Source: Burkholderiales bacterium UBA2647 (lineage in GTDB: Bacteria > Pseudomonadota > Gammaproteobacteria > Burkholderiales > Burkholderiaceae_E). From it: DNA of 64,000 nt. Under the pieces are notes generated by a model. It saw only the letters and a list, made by a program, of their open reading frames with translations. It was not told the origin of the DNA and did no database searches. Below, piece by piece: positions 25,891 through 34,756 of the stretch; position 1 is the first letter of the stretch; each line of letters starts with the position of its first letter. Location: positions 1-64,000 of the forward strand of contig DENJ01000043.1 in assembly GCA_002359635.1 (NCBI GenBank), read 5' to 3'. The position numbers and the translations under genes are program-made.

Positions 25891-27369
25891 ATGAAACTGA
25901 ATGATTTACAGATTTTGATCGATCGACAGTGGGATGAATCAATCCTTCCGGAATTGGTCGAGTACGTCAAAATTCCCGCAAAATCGCCGGCCTTCGATCC
26001 AGCCTGGGATGCCCACGGGCATTTGAAATCGGTGGTTGACATGGCCTATGCTTGGGCCAAGGCGCAGGCAAGCAAACCCGGGGAAACGCCGGTCTTGGCC
26101 GGTATGGCCCTGGAAATTATCAATATCGATGGCAAAACACCTTGTATTTTTTTTGATATTCCGGCAACAGGTCATTTTGGCTCAGATCGGACCACGCTCT
26201 TTTATGGACACCTGGATAAGCAGCCCGAGATGAGCGGCTGGAAAGATCATCTCGGTCCCTGGAAGCCTGTCATTGAGCATGGAAGGCTTTATGGCAGAGG
26301 CAGTGCCGATGATGGTTATGCGATTTATGCGACGTTTTCTGCGCTTGCAAGCCTTGATCGTCAGGCGATTGCTCGACCGCGCTGTCTTGGCATCATCGAG
26401 ACCTGTGAGGAGAGCGGGTCGCCGGATCTGCCGGCTTATTTAGAACATTTGAAGCCGCGTTTAGGGGATGTGAGTCTTGTGATCGGGCTTGACTCAGGTT
26501 GTGGGAACTACGAGCAATTATGGGTTACGACGTCGCTACGGGGCTTGGTCGGCGGGGTGCTCTCGGTTGAGATTCTTGAAGAAGGCGTGCACTCGGGCAG
26601 TGCCAGTGGCATCGTGCCATCCTCGTTTCGAATTGCGCGTAAGCTTTTGAATCGACTCGATGATGTGGATAACGGCCGCGTGCTTGCCGAAGTGTTTCAC
26701 GCCGTGATTCCTCCATCGCGAATCGCCCAGGCCGAGCAAGCCGGCGCGATTCTTGGCGATATGATTTGGAAACAATTTCCCTGGGTCAGCTGTTCGCATG
26801 CGCCAGCGGGCCATGAGCAGGCCTGCCTGAGCGCACAGCCGATGAGCACCGATCCAGTGGAAGCCATTCTGAACCGTACCTGGCGACCAGCCCTATCAGT
26901 GACCGGCGCGGCGTCCCTGCCCTCATTGGATATGGCAGGCAATGTCCTGCGGCCTAAAACGGTCTTAAAATTATCGATGCGCATCCCGCCAACGGTTGAC
27001 GCAGAAAAGGCCAGTGATGAACTCAAGCAAATCCTTGAGCGTGATGCACCTTATCAGGCACGGGTTCGCTTTGAGGCAGACTGGGCAGCCTCAGGATGGC
27101 ATGCGCCTCCGATGCCTGCAAGGCTGGGGCAACTGTTGGATGATTTATCAATGGCATCATTTTCAAAACCCGCAGCCTATATGGGCGAAGGCGGCACCAT
27201 TCCCTTCATGAATATGTTGGGCCAACATTTTCCTCAAGCTCAGTTTTTGATTACCGGTGTGCTGGGCCCGCATTCCAATGCACACGGCCCAAACGAGTTT
27301 CTCGATATTGCCTATGCCAAAGCACTTACGGGCTTGGTTGCAGGGCTGGTGTGCCAGGCGCAGGACTAA
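25891..27369 (+). CDS. M20 family dipeptidase/metallopeptidase
   Basis: A 492-residue M20-type zinc hydrolase. Motifs include the first metal site FYGHLDKQPEM, GRGSADDGYAIYATFSAL with the bridging Asp, ETCEESGSPDLPAYL with the catalytic Glu, and a late GPHSNAHGPNEFL with His ligand. No signal peptide, so cytoplasmic. Such enzymes cleave dipeptides or N-acyl amino acids. ATG 25891 gives the normal N-terminus; the frame also extends to 25822. Confidence 0.88.
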   Translation: MKLNDLQILIDRQWDESILPELVEYVKIPAKSPAFDPAWDAHGHLKSVVDMAYAWAKAQASKPGETPVLAGMALEIINIDGKTPCIFFDIPATGHFGSDRTTLFYGHLDKQPEMSGWKDHLGPWKPVIEHGRLYGRGSADDGYAIYATFSALASLDRQAIARPRCLGIIETCEESGSPDLPAYLEHLKPRLGDVSLVIGLDSGCGNYEQLWVTTSLRGLVGGVLSVEILEEGVHSGSASGIVPSSFRIARKLLNRLDDVDNGRVLAEVFHAVIPPSRIAQAEQAGAILGDMIWKQFPWVSCSHAPAGHEQACLSAQPMSTDPVEAILNRTWRPALSVTGAASLPSLDMAGNVLRPKTVLKLSMRIPPTVDAEKASDELKQILERDAPYQARVRFEADWAASGWHAPPMPARLGQLLDDLSMASFSKPAAYMGEGGTIPFMNMLGQHFPQAQFLITGVLGPHSNAHGPNEFLDIAYAKALTGLVAGLVCQAQD

Positions 27370-27404
27370 ACCACTTTAACGCTTTCTTCGAAAAGGAGCA
27401 CCCA

Positions 27405-28169
27405 ATGAAAAGCTTGAAACATTTACTTGCCCTTGTGATCACCGCAGGCTTTAGTACAGCTTTGCTGGCTGACGGCAAGGGCAAGGCTGCGCATTGGACT
27501 TATGAGGGTGCGCATGGGCCCGAACGCTGGGCCGCGCTGGCGCCAGAGAACGCCAAGTGCAGTCAGGGTAAAACGCAATCGCCCGTGAACATCACGGACC
27601 GCGATGTGATTGTTTCTGATCTTGAATCGATACAGTTCCACTATCAACCTTCAACCTTTCGTTTCGAGCATAACGGTCACACGCTTCAAGTGACTCCTTC
27701 AGGCGAGAATTTCGTGGTGATCCGTGGCACGCGCTACAACCTGCTGCAGTTTCATTTCCACGCACCCAGTGAAGAAAAGATTAATTTCCGTAATTTCTCA
27801 ATGGTTGCGCATTTCGTGCACAAGAGCGCCGAAGGACGACTTGCCGTGGTCGGCGTCTTGCTCGATGCAGGTGGTTCAAATCCTGCGATGGATCATTTGT
27901 GGGCGCACCTGCCTTTATCGAAAGGCGATACGGTTGAGCCTAAGTCGGCGTCGCTCGATATGAATCAAATGCTTCCTAAGGAACGGGGTTACTTTCAGTT
28001 CATGGGTTCATTGACAACACCGCCATGCACTGAAGGTGTTTTGTGGACATTGTTTCAGGAGCCTGTGAAGATTCGCCCCGAGCAGGCCAGTGTTTTTCTC
28101 AAAGTGGTTGGCATGAATGCAAGGCCTGTTCAGCCTTTGAATCAGCGGGTTGTACGTTTTTCTCGCTAG
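27405..28169 (+). CDS. Periplasmic alpha-type carbonic anhydrase
   Basis: A 254-residue alpha-carbonic anhydrase with signal peptide (LKHLLALVITAGFSTALLAD). Zinc ligands are visible: two His in LLQFHFHAPSEE and one in MVAHFVHKS; the substrate pocket segment GSLTTPPCTEGVLW is intact. It interconverts CO2 and bicarbonate in the periplasm. AAGGAG precedes ATG 27405. It may support carbon handling in an organism that also produces CO2 from CO, but there is no direct genetic link. Confidence 0.93.
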   Translation: MKSLKHLLALVITAGFSTALLADGKGKAAHWTYEGAHGPERWAALAPENAKCSQGKTQSPVNITDRDVIVSDLESIQFHYQPSTFRFEHNGHTLQVTPSGENFVVIRGTRYNLLQFHFHAPSEEKINFRNFSMVAHFVHKSAEGRLAVVGVLLDAGGSNPAMDHLWAHLPLSKGDTVEPKSASLDMNQMLPKERGYFQFMGSLTTPPCTEGVLWTLFQEPVKIRPEQASVFLKVVGMNARPVQPLNQRVVRFSR

Positions 28170-28332
28170 GACTCAGGCAAAAGGGTTTGCCGCTGAACAT
28201 TTCGTTCATGGCATGGCAATCCATAACGACAACATGAACATTTCGATGGAGATCGGCGTGAACAAAATCCATGTACAAAAGTTTTTCCCGGAGTCGCCCG
28301 GCCAACAAGCAGCATGCGCTTCAGAGCGATCA

Positions 28333-29331
28333 ATGGTCTGCACGCTTCAGCGTTCTAAGCGCGTTGCCCGCCGTGGACTGCTCGCGGCTGCTTTTGCGGC
28401 AGCGAGCTTTTTGAGCGGTGCTGTTGTCTATGCTCAAAATACCATATCGATAGGTACGGGCGGTACAGGCGGTGTGTACTATCCGCTCGGTGGCGGTATC
28501 GCCGCTGCATTGTCCAAACATATTCCCGGCATGGCTGCCACTGCAGAAGTCACAGGCGGCTCGGTCGACAATCTCAAGTTGGTGGGCAGTGGCAAGCCTT
28601 ATCTGGCCATGACCATGGCCGATGCTGCAAAGGATGCGATTGAAGGTGCCGATAAATTCAAGGCTACGGGCAAGGTCGATGCAAAAACCCTGTTGGTGCT
28701 TTATCCCAATCGGATGCATGTGGTCACGGTCGATGGCACCAACATCACGAAGTTTTCCGATTTGAAAGGAAAGCGGGTATCAACAGGATCCCCTGGTAGT
28801 GCGACCGAAGTGATGGCATTTCGCCTGATTGAGGCAGCCGGTATGGATAAGGACCGGGATATGAAGCGGGAGCGCCTGGGCGTGGCCGAGTCGGTGAATG
28901 CGATTAAGGATCGAAAAATCGATGCTTTCTTTTGGGTAGGCGGTCTTCCTACCGGGGCGGTGACCGATCTGGCGAATTCACCCGGTATGAAAATTAAGAT
29001 GATTGATCATGATGATCTCGTTGCCGCCATGAACAAAAAGTATGGCAACTTGTACTACGGTGATGTGATTGCGAAATCGGTTTATCAGGGCATGGCGAGC
29101 GACAACAAGATGGCATCGGTTGCTAACTTGCTTGTTGCACCGGCCAAGATGAGCAATGAACAGGCTTATGCCATTGTCAAAACGATTATCGAGCGCCGTG
29201 ATGACTTGATCGCCGTGCATAAAGAAGCGGCAAATATCAAGCTCGAGAATCAGAGGGTCTCCGCCAGCCCGGTCCCTTACCATCCAGGCGCCAGGAAGTA
29301 TCTTGAGGAGAAAGGTATCAAGCTCGACTGA
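28333..29331 (+). CDS. TAXI-family TRAP transporter solute-binding protein
   Basis: A periplasmic binding protein of the TAXI type (332 residues from ATG 28333). The signal is VARRGLLAAAFAAASFLSGAVVYAQ, and the family hallmark is ISIGTGGTGGVYYPLGGGIAAALSK, followed by EVTGGSVDNLKLV. It captures small organic acids or amino acids for the fused permease encoded 197 nt downstream. The frame runs upstream to a TTG at 28150 inside the carbonic anhydrase gene; ATG 28333 best fits the signal peptide, though a GTG at 28258 with GGAG upstream is possible. Confidence 0.88.
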   Translation: MVCTLQRSKRVARRGLLAAAFAAASFLSGAVVYAQNTISIGTGGTGGVYYPLGGGIAAALSKHIPGMAATAEVTGGSVDNLKLVGSGKPYLAMTMADAAKDAIEGADKFKATGKVDAKTLLVLYPNRMHVVTVDGTNITKFSDLKGKRVSTGSPGSATEVMAFRLIEAAGMDKDRDMKRERLGVAESVNAIKDRKIDAFFWVGGLPTGAVTDLANSPGMKIKMIDHDDLVAAMNKKYGNLYYGDVIAKSVYQGMASDNKMASVANLLVAPAKMSNEQAYAIVKTIIERRDDLIAVHKEAANIKLENQRVSASPVPYHPGARKYLEEKGIKLD

Positions 29332-29449
29332 TTGAATCTACGGCAAGTCGTTACTGAAATCGCTTATTCAGTACCCATTGTTGTAAAAAGCAGGTCTCAT
29401 GTCGGCGCCTTGTTGTCGCCGATATGGGGCCTGTGCGCTTTGTGGGACG

Positions 29450-29503
29450 ACGGTTGTTTCTGGGCTCACTGTTGTTTGTGGGGCTACTGTTGTTTGTGGG
29501 GCT
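29450..29503 (+). repeat. Three tandem 18-bp repeats upstream of the TRAP permease
   Basis: Two perfect copies of ACTGTTGTTTGTGGGGCT lie at 29468-29485 and 29486-29503, preceded by a degenerate copy (ACGGTTGTTTCTGGGCTC) at 29450-29467. They fill the gap between the binding-protein and permease genes. Confidence 0.9.
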
Positions 29504-29528
29504 TTGATCTGAATCATGGAGTGTTTCT

Positions 29529-31520
29529 TTGAACGATATAGAAAAGAAGCTTGAGGAATACATCGAGCAAGAAGAGGGTGCAAGCCACAGGCTCAAGGGT
29601 TTTGCGCTTATCTTTGTCACATCGCTTGCGATTTTCATGTCCTTGTTTCATCTTTATGCGGCTTACGAGATTGTGCCGACGCAATTGATGCGAAGCGTGC
29701 ATGTGGCCATGGTCTTATGCCTGGTGTTCTTACTTTTTCCATTGACCAAGGCTTTTCGTGACCGGCTGCAATGGTGGGATTTTTGTTTTGCGCTGCTGCC
29801 GCTTTATATCGCCTGGTATATGTATGCAGGCGGCGACGACTTCACCGACCGCAACACGGCACCACTGGCGATGGATATGTGGCTCGGCATCCTGCTGATC
29901 GTTCTTATTCTAGAGGCGGTACGGCGCACAGGCGGCTGGGTGATGGTTGTTGTGACAAGCGGCTTTCTGATTTATGCCCTTTTCGGTGAACACTTTCCTC
30001 AACCGTGGACCCATAAGGGCTATGACCTCGGGCGACTTGTTGGTCATATGTTCATGACCTTGGAAGGTATTTTCGGGGTTGCTGTAGACGTATCGGCAAG
30101 CCTGATTGTGCTCTTTTCGATTTTTGGCGCTTTCCTGCAATTTTCTGGCGCGGGTAAGTTTTTTATTGATTTTTCCTTTTCAGCCATGGGGGGGCGACCG
30201 ACCGGCGTCGGGCGAACCGTGGTGCTCGCCTCTTTTTTACTTGGCGGACCATCCGGTTCAGGCGTTGCTACTACCGTCACCATTGGCACGGTCGCCTATC
30301 CGATGCTCGCCAAGGCAGGCTATGAGAAGCATGCCGCCGGCGGACTCCTAGCAGCAGGGGGACTTGGTGCCATTATTTCCCCACCGGTGCTTGGTGCGGC
30401 TGCCTTTCTCATTGCAGAGTTCCTTAAGTTGTCCTACCTGGACGTCCTCCTGATGGCCTGCATACCGACCCTTTTGTTTTACGCTTCACTTTTTATCATG
30501 GTGGAAATTGATGCACGCAAATACGGTATGCGCGAGGCAAGCTTTGATGCGGTTGAGAGCGTTTGGGTGCTTGCCTCCCGGTACTGGTTTCACTTCTTTT
30601 CGCTGATCTCCATCATTGCTTTCATGTTGTTGGGTTTCTCGCCGACGATGTCGGTGCTTTATGCGACCGGCGTAAGCCTTGTGACCAGTTTTTTTCGTGC
30701 GGATACCAGCTTGATTCCTTATGATTTGGGACGGGGTGACGGTCGGCGCTTGTCAGCGAAACTGCTTGATTGGGGCCTGGTAAAGGCTTTGCATGGCGGG
30801 GCAGTGGGCACGCTTAGCGTGGCTGTAACCTGTGCCTGCGCTGGTCTCATTGTCGGCACCGTGACCTTGACAGGGTTGGGCTTGAAATTTAGCGGGATCG
30901 TGATTGACTATGCGGCAGGATCGCTCCTGCTCACGGCAATTTATACCGCACTCATCGTGTGGGTTGTGGGTCTTGCGGTTCCCGTGACAGCTTCTTACAT
31001 CATCTGTGCCGTGGTCGCAGCGCCAGCACTGATTAAGCTTGGGGTGCCCGACTTCGCAGCTCATATGTTTATTTTTTATTACGCTGTGCTTTCTGAGGTG
31101 TCTCCCCCTACGGCTTTGTCGCCGTTTGCGGCTGCTGCTATCACGGGTGGTGATCCCTATAAGACAACGTTGCAAAGCTGGAAATACACTTTGCCGGCCT
31201 TCCTGGTGCCTTTCGTATTCGTACTCGACCCGCAAGGCGTCGGGCTTTTGTTGATGGGATCGATGAAGGCACTGGCTGATGCAGATCTTGGTGCGATTGC
31301 CTGGATCACACTGAGTACAGCATGCGGTATTCTTGCGATGTCAGGTGCATTTCAGGGCTGGCTATGGGTCGAAGTTAAGCTGCTTGAGCGTTTTCTTTTG
31401 TTATTCGCTGGCGTGGCCTTGGTGTTTCGCTTTGAGCATGGGCTTAGTTTAGGATTCATTGCGCTTGGCATCGTGTTGCTTTGGCAGGGGATACGTTCTC
31501 GCCAGGTCTCGAGCGTGTAG
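29529..31520 (+). CDS. TRAP transporter fused permease (4TM/12TM)
   Basis: A 663-residue membrane protein with the small (DctQ-like) and large (DctM-like) TRAP subunits fused. The N-terminal quarter holds four membrane helices, the remainder about 12 or more, with the conserved GGPSGSGVATTVTIGTVAYPMLAKAGY and AAGGLGAIISPPVLGAAAFLIAEF blocks. It uses an ion gradient to import substrate delivered by the TAXI protein. The start is TTG 29529, with GGAG about 8 nt upstream and no nearby ATG. Only 6 nt separate it from the ChaC-like gene. Confidence 0.92.
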   Translation: MNDIEKKLEEYIEQEEGASHRLKGFALIFVTSLAIFMSLFHLYAAYEIVPTQLMRSVHVAMVLCLVFLLFPLTKAFRDRLQWWDFCFALLPLYIAWYMYAGGDDFTDRNTAPLAMDMWLGILLIVLILEAVRRTGGWVMVVVTSGFLIYALFGEHFPQPWTHKGYDLGRLVGHMFMTLEGIFGVAVDVSASLIVLFSIFGAFLQFSGAGKFFIDFSFSAMGGRPTGVGRTVVLASFLLGGPSGSGVATTVTIGTVAYPMLAKAGYEKHAAGGLLAAGGLGAIISPPVLGAAAFLIAEFLKLSYLDVLLMACIPTLLFYASLFIMVEIDARKYGMREASFDAVESVWVLASRYWFHFFSLISIIAFMLLGFSPTMSVLYATGVSLVTSFFRADTSLIPYDLGRGDGRRLSAKLLDWGLVKALHGGAVGTLSVAVTCACAGLIVGTVTLTGLGLKFSGIVIDYAAGSLLLTAIYTALIVWVVGLAVPVTASYIICAVVAAPALIKLGVPDFAAHMFIFYYAVLSEVSPPTALSPFAAAAITGGDPYKTTLQSWKYTLPAFLVPFVFVLDPQGVGLLLMGSMKALADADLGAIAWITLSTACGILAMSGAFQGWLWVEVKLLERFLLLFAGVALVFRFEHGLSLGFIALGIVLLWQGIRSRQVSSV

Positions 31521-31526
31521 CTATCC

Positions 31527-32210
31527 ATGGACTCAAAACGGCCTGAGCTTGTCACGATTACCCGCGAGTCTTTGCTCAATGATGCTGTTCGCATTCGGCT
31601 ACAGCAGCAATATCATTCAGTCCCATTTTTAACGCCGCAGCAGCAGCAGGACAACCTGGCAGCATGTTTGCGGCATTGGTGCGGCAAAGCGCCGGTTTAT
31701 GTTTTTGCTTATGGTTCCTTGATCTGGAATCCAGCGATCCATTGCGAGGCCGTTGGCACCGGGCGATTGTTTGGTCGACATCGACGCATGGCGATGCGTT
31801 CGATTGTCGGTCGAGGCACGCCGGAGCGGCCAGGCTTAATGCTCACGCTCCTGCCTGGTGGTTGTTGTGATGGTGTGGTTTTAAAGATTGAGCCTTCGAG
31901 GGCATTGGAAGAGCTATCGCTGCTTTGGCGTCGCGAGATGATTTCAGGGTCTTATCGGCCACGGTGGTTGCCGGTGCGGGCAGGCGAGGTTGTCTGGGAT
32001 TGTCTGGTGTTTGATCACAACCCTCAACATCCTTCTTTCGTCGGACCGCTCAGCTTTGAACACGAGGTCCAGATTCTCTCGCAGGCCCATGGCCCGCTCG
32101 GACCCAATAAAGACTACATTTATCAGACCGTTCAGGCGCTTGACGCATGGCAACTTCGAGACGCCCGCATGAGTCGCCTGGAAAAAGCACTCCGGGCCCG
32201 GGAGCTATAA
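31527..32210 (+). CDS. ChaC-like gamma-glutamylcyclotransferase
   Basis: A 227-residue protein with the glutathione-specific gamma-glutamylcyclotransferase signature VYVFAYGSLIWNPAIH, followed by RRMAMRSIVGRGTPERPGLMLTLLPGGCCDGVVL. The family cleaves glutathione to 5-oxoproline and Cys-Gly. It sits 6 nt after the TRAP permease and may share its transcript. Its 3' end overlaps the convergent epoxide hydrolase gene by 6 nt. Confidence 0.88.
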   Translation: MDSKRPELVTITRESLLNDAVRIRLQQQYHSVPFLTPQQQQDNLAACLRHWCGKAPVYVFAYGSLIWNPAIHCEAVGTGRLFGRHRRMAMRSIVGRGTPERPGLMLTLLPGGCCDGVVLKIEPSRALEELSLLWRREMISGSYRPRWLPVRAGEVVWDCLVFDHNPQHPSFVGPLSFEHEVQILSQAHGPLGPNKDYIYQTVQALDAWQLRDARMSRLEKALRAREL

Positions 32211-33359
32211 GGGATCAAAGCTCTTGCGTATCTCCTGGGCGAGCAACTCGCTCTGCTCCAAAGCGGCGAAATGTCCGCCTCGTTGAGCCTCATGCCAGCG
32301 AACAATACGGCGATAGGTTCTTTGCGCAAGGGATCGAGGTGGCTTGAGGATCTCCTTGGGAAATTGACAATATGCTGTTGGGACCTCAATGCCTTCACCT
32401 TTGGGGATAAACCAAGGCGAATGCAGTCTTGCGTAATAAGGCCAAAAGGATGATCCAATCGACTCGGTAAACCAATAAAACGAAATATTGGCAAGCATCC
32501 GATCAAAAGGAATCACGGACTCAGGCTTGCCATCGCAGTCACTCCAGGCTGCAAATTTTTCGCCAATCCAGGCGGCAAGTCCCAAGGGCGAGTCATTCAA
32601 AGCATAGGCAAGGGTTTGAGGTCGCGTGCCCTGGATCGCTTGATAGCCGGTATCCTCCCGCAAAAAGCTCTCGAGTTCTTGGGCATAGCGCCTTGTGTCC
32701 TCATCCATGGGTTCTTGAAACAAGAGGGCATCACGACGAAGCGGCAAGAGATTAAGGTGTATGCCCTTGACCGATTTTGGATGGCGATAAGCCATCGCTG
32801 AGGCAATGAATGAGCCCCAGTCGCCACCTTGAACGAAATACGTTTTATATCCTAATACATCACGCATGAATCGATCCAAGAGGTCGGCCATGGCTTCCAG
32901 GCCGAGCCTTTTTTGTGTTTTTCTAAAAGAGAGTCCAAAACCTGGCAGGCTTGGCGCAATCACATGAAAGCTCGACGCACCTGCTTGTGCCGCAGTGAGT
33001 TGCGGGATCAGTTCTAAAAATTCAAAGACTGATCCTGGCCAGCCGTGCAAAAGTAACAGGGGCTTTGAGTCAGGCCTTTCAGCACTTGCGTGGATAAAGT
33101 GCAAGTCGATGTCCTCAAGCTCAAGTTTCCACTGTGGCAAGGCGTTTAGCCTCGCCTCCTGTTCGCGCCAGTCAAATTCGGCTAACCAGTACTGGTGAAG
33201 GTGTTGCAACCAATACTTTGGTGTGCCATATCGCCAGTGGCCTTCGGCGGTCTGATCCGGCGCCTCATCGGGCCAGCGCGTCCTTGCAAGTCGGTCGTAA
33301 AGATCGTCGATGGCGGATGCGGCGATTTGCAGGCGGAAGGGTGTAGGGGCGGTCAACAC
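32205..33359 (-). CDS. Epoxide hydrolase, N-terminal EHN type
   Basis: A 384-residue alpha/beta hydrolase of the microsomal epoxide hydrolase family. The N-terminal EHN domain is seen in PFRLQIAASAIDDLYDRLARTRWPDE, the oxyanion motif is HGWPGSVFEFL, the nucleophile Asp is in VQGGDWGSFIA, and the catalytic His is in RGGHFAALEQ. It hydrolyses epoxides to diols. The upstream gene overlaps its start by 7 nt, so the two hydrolases form one unit. Confidence 0.9.
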   Translation of the reverse strand: MLTAPTPFRLQIAASAIDDLYDRLARTRWPDEAPDQTAEGHWRYGTPKYWLQHLHQYWLAEFDWREQEARLNALPQWKLELEDIDLHFIHASAERPDSKPLLLLHGWPGSVFEFLELIPQLTAAQAGASSFHVIAPSLPGFGLSFRKTQKRLGLEAMADLLDRFMRDVLGYKTYFVQGGDWGSFIASAMAYRHPKSVKGIHLNLLPLRRDALLFQEPMDEDTRRYAQELESFLREDTGYQAIQGTRPQTLAYALNDSPLGLAAWIGEKFAAWSDCDGKPESVIPFDRMLANISFYWFTESIGSSFWPYYARLHSPWFIPKGEGIEVPTAYCQFPKEILKPPRSLAQRTYRRIVRWHEAQRGGHFAALEQSELLAQEIRKSFDPL

Positions 33360-34399
33360 TTAAGCTCCTTGGTCGGAAGTTGCGCTTGTGTTGGTGAAGC
33401 GGCTTGCTGATTCAGAAAGTCCTGCAAGCCTGCAAGAATTGTTTCGGCGCGCTTTTGCCGGGTGAGCATATGAAAACCCTCTTGCTGCACAAACCATCGG
33501 CTGCTTGCGCTTGGCTGTTGCCTGTTTAGCCACTCGCAGTAGGCTGTTGGCGGAATCACTTCGTCATGCGTACCAATCATGACAAGGCTGCGATGACCCG
33601 GTTTGGGCATTTGCAGACTTGCTGCTGTCATGAGCTCGGTTAAGCCCGCGATCATCGACACCGGAATATCGCGAAGCATGAAGGGATCCTTGGCCAAATG
33701 TTCAGCAACAGCCGGGTCGTCGGTCGGTCTCACGCCAAGCCGCTTGGCGTTTTTAGAAGATAGCCTAAGGTCTGGTAGCAGTTGTGCCAGCAATTTGAGA
33801 CTCACGGTTTGGTACCAGGGCATCGTGCTCCAACCCCAGACAGCCGGTGCGAGCAGCACGCTTTGCATGATCACAGCCCTGGGACGGTTCGATCCGCTTG
33901 GCTGCGACGTACTTGATGGCGTCGCAACGCTGAAAAACCCTTCGGTTTTTGGGTGGTGCATCGAGATCAGCAGCAGGGCTGCACCCATGCTTTCCCCGAT
34001 CACATGAATCGGCCGGCCGGGATATCGTTCTGTAATAAAGAGCAGCACATCATGAAAGTCGGCAAGCATCCGATCGATGCCGGCCCACTGTCCGCGGCTT
34101 GGATTCTCGCCAAAACCGCGCTGGTCAAAGGCAATCAGCAGGCTTTGGCCTGAGAGGTCAAGCACTGGCAGCAAATGCGCAAACCCTCTTGCGTAATCGC
34201 TGAAACCGTGGATCCCAAGGATGATCCTCGCGGGGCTGTTTTGCTGTCCCCAGAGCCGAATTGGCAGGGTCGCCCCATCGCTTGCTGTTAGAGGGATCAG
34301 GCGATCTTCCTGGCGCGGGTTGAATCCAAAGGCATCAAATGGCAAGCTTAGCGCGATGAAGCTGAGCAGTCCCATGAGTCGTTGCGTATAGCGCTTCAT
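33353..34399 (-). CDS. Secreted alpha/beta hydrolase (serine aminopeptidase S33 type)
   Basis: A 348-residue hydrolase from ATG 34399. The N-terminus (YTQRLMGLLSFIALSLPFDAFG) is a signal peptide. The nucleophile elbow is GESMGAALLL, the catalytic Asp is probably in MIGTHDEVIPPTAY, and His in QEGFHMLTRQKR. It resembles monoacylglycerol lipases. It is coupled to the epoxide hydrolase by overlap. The frame runs upstream to 34465, but those residues are not signal-like. Confidence 0.85.
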   Translation of the reverse strand: MKRYTQRLMGLLSFIALSLPFDAFGFNPRQEDRLIPLTASDGATLPIRLWGQQNSPARIILGIHGFSDYARGFAHLLPVLDLSGQSLLIAFDQRGFGENPSRGQWAGIDRMLADFHDVLLFITERYPGRPIHVIGESMGAALLLISMHHPKTEGFFSVATPSSTSQPSGSNRPRAVIMQSVLLAPAVWGWSTMPWYQTVSLKLLAQLLPDLRLSSKNAKRLGVRPTDDPAVAEHLAKDPFMLRDIPVSMIAGLTELMTAASLQMPKPGHRSLVMIGTHDEVIPPTAYCEWLNRQQPSASSRWFVQQEGFHMLTRQKRAETILAGLQDFLNQQAASPTQAQLPTKELKC

Positions 34400-34431
34400 C
34401 GGATCCCAAGCGAAAAAGTGGAACGCTTCAA

Positions 34432-34605
34432 TCAGCCACTGAACATTAAAAAACAAATCAGCCAAAAGCCAATGGCGGTCGCAGCGGCAATCCAGGGTTT
34501 GCTTCGTCGTGTGCCGATACGTCTTATCTCGAGCATGGCTTTCGCCAGGCTGTATACCGCTGGAACGAGTCCGCAGGCTAATCCGTAAAGGTAGGCAGAT
34601 GTCAT
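34432..34605 (-). CDS. Small two-helix membrane protein (57 residues)
   Basis: This short frame encodes 57 residues with two hydrophobic segments, MTSAYLYGLACGLVPAVYSL and WIAAATAIGFWLICFLMF, joined by a basic loop (EIRRIGTRRSKP). The layout is convincing for a small inner-membrane protein with a positively charged cytoplasmic loop. It lies 32 nt upstream of the hydrolase gene on the same strand. No clear Shine-Dalgarno and no family recognised. It may be a leader gene of the hydrolase operon. Confidence 0.45.
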   Translation of the reverse strand: MTSAYLYGLACGLVPAVYSLAKAMLEIRRIGTRRSKPWIAAATAIGFWLICFLMFSG

Positions 34606-34756
34606 GCTGGCTTGTGTTTACGCAGCTTCCATGCTACGACACTATCGTGAAGATCCCAAGTGAGTCGATGATCACTTTGTTCTTCATCGCAGAAATTTTT
34701 CAAAAGGCAGTGCTTTAACGCCAACCAAGACAGACCAAACGACAGGGATAAAGCAA

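Noticed and set aside
28150..28332. N-terminal extension of the TAXI binding protein from a TTG at 28150
   Set aside because: It would overlap the carbonic anhydrase gene and place the signal peptide more than 60 residues into the protein.
29332..29532. Plus-strand frame with repeated Cys-Cys-Leu-Trp-Gly motifs that might be a leader peptide
   Set aside because: The repeats in the peptide simply reflect the 18-bp DNA repeat, its period being a multiple of three; there is no ribosome-binding site and no Trp-related gene downstream.
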